Origin: Delphinus delphis
Taxonomy: Eukaryota; Chordata; Mammalia; Artiodactyla; Delphinidae
Length of the DNA stretch: 64,000 nucleotides
Direction: 5' to 3'
Assembly (NCBI RefSeq): GCF_949987515.2
Contig: NC_082688.1
Span: forward strand, 106,185,893-106,249,892
Each line of letters starts with the position of its first letter. The stretch's first letter is position 1. Under the pieces are notes generated by a model. The model worked only from the letters and a program-made list of their open reading frames with translations. It was not told the origin of the DNA and did no database searches. Shown here piece by piece: positions 12,761-25,816 of this stretch. The translations under genes and the position numbers were made by a program.

Positions 12761-13639
12761 TGGGTGATTAAACCAAGATCACATCTTTAATGAAAACTCT
12801 ATTAAAATATTTTTCATCACTCACTGATAATTCTGTGCACATTTTACTAGTAACAAATCCAATGAATGTGTCAAAGAGGATTTGCTAGAGGTCACATAAG
12901 GCCAGCAGTGTCGTGACAGATGAGGATGCTGAGGCCAGAAGAGGCAGGTGATTCCCAGAGTCACACCTCCTGCCGTCTGACCCCTTATGAGCTAGGCTCA
13001 GAAGCCCGTTCTCCTTCCACCCACCACACCTAACACGTCTGTCACCCGCTGTCCCAGCCTGCCCTGCCCTTGAGTCCAAGAAGAGTAATTCGTGGCCTCA
13101 TTTGTCTGTGGCTTCACGTGTCCCACGTAAAAGGAAGTGATGGAGCAGTGAGTGGGCAGATGGTGACAGCTTTGAAATGCTGCGTTCCACTTCCTAGGGA
13201 CTTGGGTCACTGGCCTGGTTTTGCCACAGGGCTGGTCATGCAGTGAACATTCCCTGATCTATAGAAACCTCGGAAACATTTCTCTACATTTCTAAAAGTT
13301 GGTGTTTTAGACTCAGTTTTCAGACTTTCGTATTTAAAAGAACTCACTGCATGAACGTAGAGTGCTCAGTAAACAAGGTGAATCACAGCCTCCCCTCCTG
13401 GCTGTGCAGTGGCAGGTTCACCTCTGTGAAGGTAAGGAGGCCGAGGATGGTCCTTCTGTGTGATGATAACAGTTGCCCGAGGCCGTCACAGTGAGGGAGG
13501 GGTCATGAGGCTGGCCGGAGCTGGGTGGAAGGATGTCTGTCTCCTTCCCTTGTAAATTTCATCAGGCTGACGCCAGGGCTTCCTTCCACGATGAATGATG
13601 CTTATACCTCCTGAATCTGTCTGAACTGTGAGCGTGAAG

Positions 13640-13765
13640 GGATCGTAGAGGCTGACTCCTTCCGTTTACAGTCCGGGAAGCAGCCGGCCAGAGAGGGAAG
13701 GAGGCTGCCCTGAGGCCACACGGCTGGTCAGAGCCAGAGCCGGGCACTGAGTCCAGTGTCCCTCC
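13640..13765 (+). mobile_element. MIR-like fragment
   Basis: TTACAGTCCGGGAAGCAGCC, CTGAGGCCACACGGCTGGTC and GCACTGAGTCCAGTGTCCCT, as in MIR sense-strand 3' parts. Confidence 0.45.
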
Positions 13766-15429
13766 CTCTGGACCCTCCCACCTCCAACCTGCTCTCGGTC
13801 CTGAGCCCCACATCCCACTCTCATCTCCCACTTCCTCCCTCTCTCTGGGTCTGGCCATGATGCTCTTTTTGTTATCAGTAAATGTGCTCAGTAGCCACGT
13901 GTACACTGTAATTAAAAATTAATCTGGTGGCTAAGCGTGTCACTGTGAATACACATCAGCCTTTAATCAGCAGTGTGGCCAGCAGCCATGACTGTACCCC
14001 TCGGCCTCAGCTTTTCATCTGTGATGTGAGGAGGGTCAAGTCAGCTGACCTCAGGGGAACATTCCCATGCTGAAGGAATGTTCTGCAGTTTCTGAGCAGA
14101 GCTATACAACGAGAACGGAACCGACCTTAGCTGCCCGTAGCTACTCCTGAGTCCCGGGAGAAGGGATGGGGGGACAGTGCAGAGCCCCACCATTGTTTCT
14201 GTCCAGGGTATGATGAGGCATCAGAGTCCCTTCTGCTTTTAGAGTGGATGCGACACCAGCTTGATGTGTGTGTCCTTGCCACTGGGCGCGTTTTTATACC
14301 ATTTTTCCAACTAACTTGCCATAATGGAGTTTTCAGACTTGAATCCAAAGTTATTACAGCAAATCCTGCTCTGTACCTAAGAGATGTTTCTTGGCTTTTG
14401 GTGACAGTAGGCCTTGTGGTCTAGGCAGAAGGTCTAGGCACAATCATTCCGTGCCTGGCACACGTCACCATGATACGTGATGCACTCCTGGGTGCTGTGT
14501 GAACAGTGCTACGACAAGACATAGAACGCATAGTTATATATGCACAGAGAGTATATGGAAATACTCTGCGCGTTTGATTACAGCACTCGGGACCAGCTAG
14601 CATGCAGCTGTCCCATGTGGTTGATGACCTGCATCAGGCAGCATGAATCCCTAGCTGTCTGGTTAGCCAGTGGTGAGCAAGCATGTGCAGCGACACACGG
14701 ACAGGTGAGCGTGCCGGTATTGAACCGAGACAGTTTGGAGACTGGCCCCTGGGCACCATGTGTGCCTTTCTGCTTGGTCACTATGTGGGCTTCAGGCATT
14801 TACATGTATCAGGCTGGCACGAAGATGCCCCAGGGGCAGTCGTGTGGTCTTCGGGCAGTGTGATGGATGCAGAGCCACACAACTGGCCCCTGGGTCTGGT
14901 GTAGCGTAAGCTTTCTGCCATCAGTGGTAAAGTCAACGGCAGATGGGAGAGACCCTAAGACCACATGCCCAGTGTTAGTGGTTGAGTTTCTAGGGAGCTG
15001 ATATGAACTATTAGCTAGATGGCATCTATGTCTTGTGTATTTATAATAACATTTAAATATTTTACCAGTCTCTTCATCTTCCTTGTTATGATGAGTTTTT
15101 CCTCATTGACCTTTCCAAAACCAAAAGAGACCATTCAGTGTTTTTATTGTAGAGAAACCAAAGTTAACGCTATGTAACTGTATTTTGGGTGGCCAGAACC
15201 CTGTGGTCCCCAAAGATAATAGTTTGCATTTTCAGAGAAGCTATCCCAAAGTATCGGACCCTTTACCAACACAGGGGTGTTCAACAGTAAATACAGCTCC
15301 CCACTCTACCTATCCTATCCCTTCTTTACCCAGGCCAAAAAGGGGGATTAACTACAAAAATTTGCTTATCACAGTAGGATTCACAAAATGGTTATGTAAG
15401 TTTTCTCATTTGAATAGCACATTTTTAGT

Positions 15430-15610
15430 TCTTAAATCCCTTTTATAAATATCATCTCATCTCTTCTCTGAGCAGCCTTGTTAACAGGGCAGAACTCTCA
15501 CATCCATGTTACGGATGGAAAACCAAGTCTCAGAAGGGCTGTGGGACTTACCCAAAGTCACAGCTCTGGGAGACAGAGCTGATTCCACGGTCACCTCATT
15601 TTCCACCCCT
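15430..15610 (+). mobile_element. MIR SINE fragment
   Basis: ATATCATCTCATCTCTTCTC, CATGTTACGGATGGAAAACC and CTTACCCAAAGTCACAGCTC. Confidence 0.6.
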
Positions 15611-16156
15611 CCCACTGCTCTCAGTAATCAACAAGGACCTCGTCCTTTCAAATGGCATCAGTTACTTTCTAAATAATGTGGACTGAGGTACAAATGTGAG
15701 TTGGCTCATCCAACATCTATCTAATATTGGAGCGGTTGTTTGTCAGAATTGGATCCAGAGTCCCTTTCAATATTGTCCATGCTTATTGACTGTAAATCAA
15801 TGATCTGCAATTACAGACTCAGTTCAATTCATACACGGACTGAGTGGCTACCACGTTTGAGACACTGCCTTTAGGCCTGGGATGGGTGGGAGGGCGGTGG
15901 GACTAATAAAAATGATTTCAGCTCAGTCTCTGCCATCCAGCTGCCTTACATTCAAGTGGCAGAAACTAACACACACACACAGCCACCTAGAGCAGTGTGA
16001 TCAGTGTGACGTCAAGGGTAAGCTCAGGATGCTCTAGGAACACACCTAAGGGAGCATTGACTTCTAACCCAGGAACTAGGAAGGCCCTCCAAAGGAAGCA
16101 TGCTCCAGAGGAATGTGCCTGGAAAGATGAGCAGGATTTTAACCAGGTGTGGAAGC

Positions 16157-16203
16157 GTGTGTGTGTGTGTGTGTGTGTGTGCGCGTGCACGCATGCATGC
16201 ATG
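16157..16203 (+). repeat. (GT)n array running into GCATGC repeats
   Basis: About twelve GT units are followed by GCGCGTGCACGCATGCATGC. The whole is alternating purine-pyrimidine and so able to form left-handed DNA. Confidence 0.9.
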
Positions 16204-19200
16204 CACCTGCACACATATTTGCAAAGGGCTGATGGGTAAGGGAGGAGGAGTAACCTAAACAGGTGTGATTCTGGGAAATCAGCGTGTCCACGGGGGCAGA
16301 ACCACGGGATGTATGTAGAATGGGGGTGGGGAGTGGAGGGATTGAAATTGTAAAGTTTGGTTGAGGCCGAAATGTGGAGGAAACGTTTAGCCATATTTTT
16401 GAGCATAGGGATGACATGGCCAAGGATGTGTTTTAGGAAGAGCACTCTGACAGTGGTGAGGTGAAGAGGCCAGGGGAGGCAGATGCTGGGGGCTGAGGCC
16501 AGCGTGAAGGCTCTTGCAGGTCTGGGCAGAGCACCGACGAGCATCTCAACCGGGGGCGAGAACGGTCATTGCCGCCACTCCTCTATTTGTAATGAAATGT
16601 TGAGAATGTCTGCATGTCCGCTGACCCTGGGTCCACCCTGCCTACCAAAATCACCTTTCGGCGGAGGACAATCTGTCTCCCTCCCTGATCCAGTGAAAAA
16701 GCATCTGCCTACTTTTGAGAGTGTTTCTCAGCCTCTTTTTGCCTTGTATCCCCCAAAATGCCAAAGACTTGAGGTTGTAGATGCCCGATCTTCTGTGGGT
16801 CTCAGAGGCATATAGTCTGTAGTAAAACTGTAAAGTGGTGCTCCCAAGCACACCGGCCCCATCCCCACAAAAGCTGGAATCAGAAGTTGCATTTCACCAA
16901 GATTCCTGTTTCTGTCCGTCTTCACGGGCCCTCCAGGTGGGGTCCAGCTCACGTGGGCTACGCCTGTCCACTATGGATTGTGGTTTCTGTCGGAATAGCC
17001 TACTTGTACTGCTGCTCACTCCCCACCCCCTTCCCACAGCCCCTTGCCTGCACCTTTCATCTGCCAGGCTGGGTGTCCCCCTCCGGGGCCAGATCCTCCG
17101 CCTTCTTTTCCTGCAGGGTGTTGGTTTTTCCGCTCGCTAACTGGGACGTTGGTCCCAACCACTGGTTGAATTACAGGGACAAGCGGGAGATGGTGTTGTT
17201 ATTGAGGGTCCCGTCCTTGGTACAGGTACTGGGCCTCGCCGGGGAGATGACGCGCTCAGCCGGGGCCGCTGTCTTTCAGACCCATCTGTCCTTCACCTGG
17301 GAAGTCCTCTCCCTCCCCACCACTCTTCTCTCTACACATAGAGTGGCAAGGGCTCTGAAAGAAGATGCAGTGCTTCAGTGGGAGAAGATGCCACTTTGCA
17401 ATAACTTCTCACGTTCCTTTATTTGGAGCTTCAGTGCGATAAGAGGCTTTATCACTAAAGGAAAATACTATTTGGAGGAAAAGCAGATAAGCGTTCTAGC
17501 GAAACTGGGACTAGTTTTTGAAGTTTATGCATTGAGTACTCACGTTGCGATCCTCTGAAAGGGCGACCTGGCTGTTAAACCTTTGGGGAATGACTGTTGG
17601 TCATTTCAGGTTCCCTAGAGTGAAGGACTTCAGGTGTGGGCTGAAGCTAATTTAGGGATTATAACTTTCTAGATGGTGGTGTGTCTCTGACTGTTGAGTG
17701 ACCTTGTCTCTTTACCAAAGAAAGTGCCATCAGAAGGGTTCCATGACCAGCACCCCCGGTAGAACCTCGAGGTTGTTCAGTGAATGGCATTGCCCAAGCC
17801 TAGGGAATTGCGGATCCAGAGTGTGGCCCTGAAACTGAGGTTCCAACCCCTGTGCTGCCAGCACGCCCTGTTTAGTGGGGTCGCCATTGCTTGAGGAGTT
17901 GTGTGGTATTTTTCTTCATAGCACCACTTCCACCCTAGCGTCATGGCGACAGTGATGACTGGCTTGGTAACTTGGAGCAGTCTCCCGATCGAAGTAGCCC
18001 AACGGAGATGAGACCGCTTGAGCAAAGCCTCCTCTGACCCTCCCAGCCCAAGTTATTCAGTGGATATCGCGCTTTGAGGAGTGACCTTGTGTTCTGATGC
18101 TCCAGTCGGCATCTAAACAGTGACTGCCTAGAGCATCCGCCGTGTGCCGGCTTCTATGCTTTTATACCAAGAAATTGGTATAAGGGCTGCTGTCCATCCC
18201 CAGACGGCTTGGAGACTATGTCCTGTTCATCCATGGAGTCAAATTTGTGGTTTTACTTTACCAGCCATGTAGGACTCTGTGCTGTGCGTGTGTGCTGTGT
18301 GTTCCTCCTTTGTCTCCTGGCTTGACCTTCCCTTAGAATGTCTGTTTTCCCTGGTCCTGTTTTATTTTTGTAAGCCACCTCTAATGCTTGGGGAATAAAG
18401 TGGAGGTACAAACAAACAAATGGACACATATTTAGAAGCTACTCACCTTTGACTCCTACGCCTCCAAGGTGCTAACATTGACCCTGATACTTGTGAGAGT
18501 TTAACAAACGTTGCTTGGATTGAGCTCGTTTGAAATAAAAGCAACCAGAGGACAAACCTGTTGACCTGCAGAGAGTCCATGGGACTGGGCGGGGGGTGCG
18601 AGGAGAGGTGAGAACAGCCCAGGTGGGCGGCGCACGGGGCTGAGTGCCGTGGAGCGCGTGCGCCATGTCCCCAGAGGACAGGGTCCCATCTTCGGCGTGT
18701 CTTCATCAAGGTGGTAGCTAAGGTGGGGCCTGGCACATAATCGGTAACCTCTGAGTTTGAATTGGAGACTCTCTGCCAGTGAAAATTATTTTTTCTTCTA
18801 CCAACTTCATGTTCTCTTGCTTTGGATTTCTGTTATTCCACATTGAATACGAAGATGTTTCTGGAGTACTGGATATCTGGATGGAATATAAATGCAAAAG
18901 CTTTCTTTGAAGGACATTGTTTTCTCATAGTCTTTAGGACTTTTTAATTCTGTTGTCTAAATTATCACAAGTGAAAAAAGCAGAAGCAAAGAAGCGAGCC
19001 CATTATAACAACTTGGTGAAAAGCAGAAGTGGGCAGAGACCCTCTGTTCTCTCTCATGTTGATGTGGAAAGCCTTGAACTTGGGCTGTAGCATCAACATT
19101 ACAAAAGATAGCGTGGATTCAGCACAAAGTAAAGAAGATTGGCTCTTACTCTGTGGCTTTACTCAGAGAAAATCAACAAATGTGTAATTTTGTGTAAAAA

Positions 19201-20827
19201 TCCACTTTGGAGTCTATTAAAATTTAGGTGTCCCCTGTCCAGTTGCCTGTCCACAGTGATAATTTTCATCAACTCCTAACTGGTCTCCACTGACCTTCCC
19301 AGCTTTAAGAAACAGGTTCCTTTCACTCCATCCAGGGACCCTCTTATAAAATTTCTGGCAATGGTAAGTCAGTCAGCCTCTATTTACACAGTTCTAGGGC
19401 AACTCACTGCACCGTCAGAGACCTCTGGATGAGGGGTTTTTTCTTTGTAACGACGTGGCTACATTCTGCCTTTATGGGATTCCACCTGCCGGTCCTGGTC
19501 TTGGGTTTAGAGCAGGACAGAGCTGGTCTTCTCCCCTTTTCCAAAAGAGAACTTCCTTTGAGGCCAACCGTGAAGTTCCCCTGGAGCCTCCTTGTTAGGA
19601 GCTGAGCACCCTTTTCTCCTTTAAAGGTCCCTCAGAAAGTCCTTGGCCACCGGGGTTGCTTTGGCCCCGAGAAGCTCTGACTTGTCACTGCGAAGCTAAG
19701 AGCCGAGTAACCAGGCCCGGACGGGATGTTCTGCTGGGATGGCGCTGTTGCCTCTGCATCCTTGCAGGGAGATGCTGCCTGCTGCCAGCAAGTCCTCCGC
19801 CAGCTGTTTAGCCAAAAATAAGTTCTCAGCTGCTGAGGGCTGATCTTTCCACTCCCCTTCTTCTCAGAAGCTGAGAGTCCAGCGGTCTGCCAGCTGGAAC
19901 TGGGAGATTGGGGATGTTTTTTTTCAATTCAGCTGAAAGGAAAAGCAGGATGAGGTTTTTCCTTTCTTTTTTAACCTTATTATGTCAAAGGAGTTGTTTT
20001 TAAGGGGAAAAAAATACCACCATTGCTTCTGAATTTGCTTTTAAAATAGCACTCAAAATGGTAGGGCTGCATGGAGCCTCTCCCCGCTCCCTGGGAGAAG
20101 CCCCTGTCCAGAGAGTCAGATGTGGCTTCCACTGGAGTGGAGGGCCGGCTCTGAGAGAAAGCCTGAGGACTGAGTTCAGCTCAGCAGATCTGCTGCCAGT
20201 CTTGGGAGTGATGAACCGCCTATTTGCACAGAGGCCGTGAGCAGCTGCCCAAACGGTGGAATTTTCCAAGGGCTGCAAAACTTTAAAGTGGGCACTTGAA
20301 GTCATTCCTTTATTTAGCAAATAAGTATTAGCATCTGCTGGGTGCCAGATCCTGTGCTGGGGCTGCAGATGGGAGTAGAAGACAGTCCCTGTCCTCACGT
20401 CTCTCACTGTCTAGGGAAGAAATCTGCAAGAGAACAACCGAGTGTGGCATTACGGTGACAGGTGGTCTCCAGGTGTCCCCGTAGTGTTGCAATAGACTCC
20501 ACTTTGGAGGCTATTAAAATTTAGGTAAATCTTTGTGGAGGTGGGGCTGGTGGTGTGGAGGTTATGTACATTATTACCGTTGTTGTGGTAGCTAATAAAC
20601 CACAGGGGGTGTGCAACACGTATGAATGAACAATGTGAAGTTCTGCTTCCGATGGTCTTGGGGGATGATCCAGAACTTGTCATAAAGGAGGTGATGTTTG
20701 AGCTGCTTTGGAACAATAAGGTGGACAGTGGGAGCAAAGACCCTCCTGACAGGAGGAGGGTAACGTGCAAAGGCCTGAGGATTAAAACTGGATATTTAGG
20801 GGCCAAGAGCAATTCCGGTGTATCTGA

Positions 20828-20879
20828 GGCAGTGCGTGCATGCGTGTGCGTGTATGTGTGTGCGTGTGCATGCGTGTGC

Positions 20880-20928
<49 letters not shown>
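20828..20928 (+). repeat. (TG)n/(CG-TG) array, about 100 bp
   Basis: Begins as mixed GTGCGTGCATGC units and becomes a pure TG run. Alternating purine-pyrimidine throughout. Confidence 0.95.
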
Positions 20929-21514
20929 GTGGAGGTGTGATAGACTGCCCTCCTTCCTAGAGGGGGTATCTTTGAGGAACTCTAAGCAGCAGAGACCATG
21001 TCAGACTGGCACATTCCATGTTCACTCTGGAGGAAGTGTTGGGGGCTGGGCTGGCTGGGTGGGCCTCGGGGCTGGAGGTGGGTGGTGGGTGAAAACTGAC
21101 GAGAGAGCCTGGATTAAGGCAGTGGTGGAGAGAACGGAAGAGAGGAGATACATTTAAGAAACAAGCCGGAGATAAGATTAGGAGGACTTCATGACCTATT
21201 CAGTCTGTGTGGGGAGTCTTGGTTATAAACGATGCGTGAATGAGGGCTGGAGTGTTAAGGTTCCCCCTTGTGTGGCTGGCATTGGAACTGAGAAAGGGAA
21301 AACAGGAGTGGGAACAGATGTGGGAGAACAGAGAGAATTGTTATCCATGCTGACTGTGAATAGTGCACCTGCTTTTGGGGGCTGTGGCCCGGAGGCAGTA
21401 ATGACCTGGTTGGAGGATGTAGGGGATTAGCGGTCGTCAGCCTTTCAGGGCAGCCAGGATACTGACGTGGCGGCAAAAACGAAAGGGTAAGGGACAGTAT
21501 TGCAAAGGAAGGCT

Positions 21515-22887
21515 GGACCCTCGCATAGATGGTCAATTGATTTTTGGCAAGAGTGCCAACACCATTCAATGGGGAAAGGACAGTCTTTTCAACACATGGT
21601 GCTGGGAAAACTGGATGTCCAGTTTTGTGACTGAATGTAAGGGTAAAAGAATGAAGTTCCCTTACACTGCATATAAAAATTTACTCCAAATGAATCAAAG
21701 ACCTAACATTGAGAGCTAAAACTATAAAACTCTTAGAAGAAAACAGAGAGGAAAATCTGCATTGGATTCTCAGTGGATTTACTGCAGATCTGCATTGGAT
21801 TTCGCAGCGATTTCTTGGACGTCACGACAAAAGCACAGGCAACAAAAGAAAAATAAATTGGACTTCATCAAGATTTAAAACTTTTGTGCATCAAAAGACA
21901 CAATCAAGAAAGTGAAAAGACAACCTACAGAATGGGAGAGAATATCTGCAAATTATATATCTGATAAGGGATTAATATCCAGAATATATTTAAAAAAAAA
22001 AAAAACTTCGAGGACTCAACGGCAACAAAACAACTCAATTAAAAATGGGCAAAGGACTTGAATATACATTTCTACAGAGAAGATATCCAAATGGCCAATA
22101 AGCATGTGAAAAGATGCTCAAATCATTAGTCATTAGGGAAATGCACATACCACAATGAGATGCCACTTCACACCCATTAGGATGGCTATTGTCAAAAAAT
22201 CAGAAAACAGCAGGTATTGGCAAGGATGTGGAGAAACTGGAACCCTCTGGCATTGCTGGTAGAAATGTAAAATGGTGCAGCCACTGGGGAAAACAGTTTG
22301 GTGGTTCCTCAAAAAGTTAAATGTAGAATAACCATGTGATCTAACAATTCCACTCCTAGATATATGCCCAAAAGAATGAAAGTAGGGACTCAAACAGATA
22401 TTTGTACACACATTTTCATAGCAGCGTCATTCACATAACCAAAAAGTGGAAACAACCCAAGTGTCCCTCAACAGATAAATAGATAAACAAAATGTGGTAT
22501 ATACATACAATGGAATATTATTGAGCCTTAAAAAGTAATGAAATGCTAATACGTGCTACCACATACATGAACCTTGAAAATATGCTGAGTGAAATAAGCT
22601 AGACATTATGTCAAGTGAAGTAATCCAGTGCGTGATTCCACTTATATGAGCCAGAATAGGCAAATTCATGGGGACAGAAAGTGGGTAGAGGTTACCAGGG
22701 TCTGGGAAAGGGGGGAATGGGGAGTTATTGTTTAAAGGGTACAGAGTTCCTGTTTGGGAAGATGGAAAGGTTATGGAAATGGCTAGTGGTGATTGTTATA
22801 CAATAATGTGAATGTTCTTAATGTATTGAACACTTACAAATGCTGAATAAGGTGAATATTATGTATATTTTACCATTTAAAAAAAGA
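21515..22887 (+). mobile_element. L1 3' portion (ORF2 end and 3' UTR), 5'-truncated
   Basis: It begins in the ORF2 C-terminal region (GGTCAATTGATTTTTGGCAA) and passes through AAAACTCTTAGAAGAAAACA and AGAATGGGAGAGAATATCTG to the 3' UTR (GGAATATTATTGAGCCTTAA, GGTTACCAGGGTCTGGGAAA) and an A-rich end. ORF2 frames are broken. A duplicated word (CTGCATTGGATT at about 21758 and 21787) shows a small internal rearrangement. Confidence 0.88.
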
Positions 22888-24409
22888 AAGTAAGGCAGGA
22901 CAGGCCCTGAACTTGGGAAGCTCTTTGCCTCGGTCCCCGGAGTCTCCCATCTGAGTGCAGTTGGCTGAGGGTTGCTGCCCACTCCCTGCACCATTCTCAC
23001 CTCCCTGCACTGTGCTGTGGGTTCACACCCCGCCATGCCTGGGCATTGGGCTGAGAGAGAGCTGCTTCCAAACTGGGGGAACCTCCAGGGAGGTGACCTC
23101 TCCTGGAGGGTCCTGGCTCCCACTGCAGCTCCTGCCTGGTAGGGGAGACAGCCCTGCCAGGCGCCTCGCACCGAGGGTAGCGCCAGCGGGGTTCACTCTC
23201 TACAGTTACTGGCTGCTTTCTTCCTCTGCTCACAGCTTCCGAGCACCCACGGTTTTCCCCGGAGAGGAGAGCCCTGAGCCGGTCATCATTCCGAAGCAGC
23301 GAACCCTCAGGACCCCGCGTGCACTGTCCCACACCCATGGTGCTCCCTGGCAGCAGCTGGAAGCGCAGGCACTCAGATCATCCTTCCCGAAGCCGGCTCC
23401 TCGCTCGTGGGGAGGGTGGGAGAGGGACAGAGGGGTGGTGAAGCAGACCACCCGCAGAAGCACGGTCCCCACAGAGGCGGGAAGAGCCCCTTTCACAGAG
23501 GCTTTAGTTGTGGGTCACCAAGCTCTTTTAAAAAGGATAGCAGAGTGTTACTTTGCGGTGGTATTTGTAGTTACTTTGCTTTGCGACACAGAGTCAGTAG
23601 GGAATTTTCCAGACTTGAGGTTTAAACCCAGAGTTGTATTTTCCCTGCACTGCATGGCCCCGATGCTGGGGGAGAGCTTGTGCCCTCCTCCCATTCGGGA
23701 GACGTTGTTTCTGGGAATCAGAGAGACCACCATGCCTACCATGTCCTTGGCCCCTGAACCCATGGCCCAAGCGTGGACCTCCAAGTTACAGAGTAGTTTC
23801 AAGTACCGTTTCCAAAAACCACAAGAGAAAACAGCTTCTGAGCAACCAAAAGAAAAGTCACCAAGTCCCTGCAGTCAAGCCAGAGCCCTCTACCCCGCAG
23901 GGCTCTGGTGTTAGGCCTCCACACATATGAAGCCAGAGATTCTCGTTTACCAGCCCTTGCAAGTCAGAAGCCACCCATTCAGATGTCTCGGGACTGCTTT
24001 GAGGAAGGCCCTCCGAAGGCACCAGTGAAGCTTCTGGAAGTTTGGCAGCCTGAGCAGAGAGAAACAGCAGCCAGCAGACCAGGGGAAGCCGATGTGAGAA
24101 TTGCAGAAGGAAGGTGCCTCGCTCTGTGACATCCTGGGAGAAAAATGACGTTGACCAGCCGATAAGAAGTCCCCCTGTGCCGTGTGAGGAGGTGGGACGA
24201 TGCCTTACACGATTCAGCAGGCTAACCGTGCAGCAGCTGCAGGTAACCAGCATCTAATAAATGACAGACACTTTAGAGACACGGTGGGCAGGGGAATACA
24301 TAACTCACTTCGGAGAACTTGTTTACAAAAAGTGATAATATTAAAGGTTTTAATTTCACCTTACTGAAGTCAACTTCGTTTACCTGGAAGAAGATGCTTC
24401 AGAGGACCC

Positions 24410-25650
24410 GACCCCAGACCACGTCATCCTCTCGTGCTCGGTCCAACTTTCGGCTCACCTGCGACCCCTTGATGCAGAGGGGACGTCTCGCTGCCCGCGG
24501 GACCAGGAAAGCGGAGCGTCACTGCTCTTTCTCCACAGACAGCGAGGCAGGGACCCTGGCGTGGGAGTCTCGGGCTCACAGCTCCAGGGGAGAATTGCCC
24601 CGGAAGTTTTCCTGAATGCCTTTCTCCTCGGCCCCTGTGACCAGCGACGATCACGCCCGGGGCTGGGAGGGAAGGGCATCGCTGTTCCTCCTGCCCTGCC
24701 CGCGAGGAAGCGATGAGCAGCGCGGGATTTCATGGCACACCCTCCCCAACTGGCATGGGCTTCAGAGCGAACAGTTGGCATTTCTGCGGGGACAGGCGGC
24801 GTGCTCCCTGGAACAGGCCATCGGGGTGGGGCTGCCCCTCCCTCACCTACGGGCTGCCCCCAGCAGCTGTTCCCGACAGGTGCTCGGGCTCTCCGGGCAG
24901 ATGGGGACCAAAACGGACCTGTTGGCACGGCTTACCGCACGCCGCCCTCTCACCACACGCTGATGTGTGTACAAACACGCCTGAGTGCGCGGCTTTGTTC
25001 TAGAGGGCCCAGCTTGGGGTTCAGGTGACGCCAGAGGGCTCATTCCCGAGGACACTCTTGGTCCCCGGGCCCCCCCTTCAGTCGGAGACCCCTCAGAGTT
25101 TGGCCAGCACGCGGGATGTGGCCTGTGCCCGCCCCCAGGCTCTGCCTCCTCCCTCCCGCGTGTGGCAGCCGCGTGTCTCCTCACTGGGGTGTTTGCCCAG
25201 GTTTCTGCCTGCTTCCCCAGGGCGCCCGCCGAGGCTTTGGGCTCAGCCTGGATGAGGCCCACGAAGGCCAAGCTGCGGTGGCCACGGCACAGGACTCCAG
25301 AGCAGGGGCTGCGCCCCGCTTTGCTCCCGCCATCTGTATCCCAGAGCGTGGTCCTACAGACATAGGATGGGGACGCCTGTGGGGGTCCCAAATGCACCGG
25401 GAGCCTCGTCTTCGTAAAATAGCAGGACGCGTCTGTGCCCCAGTGCTGGGGACGGGACCAGGCAGCTCAACCTCAGGAGGGAGCCGGAGGGGTGAGCGGT
25501 GGGCGCTTCCAAGGGCCCCTTGGCGTCTGAGCGAGAGCCCCCCTCTGACAGACCCGCCCCCGGCCCCGGCCCACGCCCCCCGAGGAGCAGGGCCTCACCA
25601 GGGCTGTCACCAGTATCGCTGCCCACAGCCTCCAGGAGCCCCCCTGCCCC
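24410..25650. other. GC- and CpG-rich segment without a recognised gene
   Basis: Compared with its surroundings this stretch is rich in G, C and intact CpG (for example CGTCTCGCTGCCCGCGGGAC near 24485). Open frames of up to about 300 codons occur on both strands, as expected from high GC, but none shows a domain or splice logic. It might be an orphan CpG island (an alternative promoter inside the intron) or just GC-rich DNA. Confidence 0.4.
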
Positions 25651-25791
25651 GTGTTTGGGCTGCTCTTTCCAAACAGCTAACCAGCCAAGGCAACCAGATG
25701 AGGGTGACATCTGGCTTGAGACTGTTGCCAAGTCGCTACCGTTCCATCCCTGACAGGAAGGAGGTGAGCTCTTTGTGCCAGATTCTTAAAA

Positions 25792-25816
25792 AGAGAGAGA
25801 GAGAGAGAGAGAGAAT
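25792..25816 (+). repeat. (GA)n microsatellite
   Basis: About twelve GA units after an AAAA run. No other feature. Confidence 0.85.

Noticed and set aside
18163..18184. Palindrome TATACCAA...TTGGTATA
   Set aside because: Eight-base arms are expected by chance in a window this size and no function is suggested.
22955..23914. 319-codon open frame on the + strand
   Set aside because: No signal, domain, splice sites or recognisable family; the opposite strand has frames of similar quality, as expected in GC-rich DNA.
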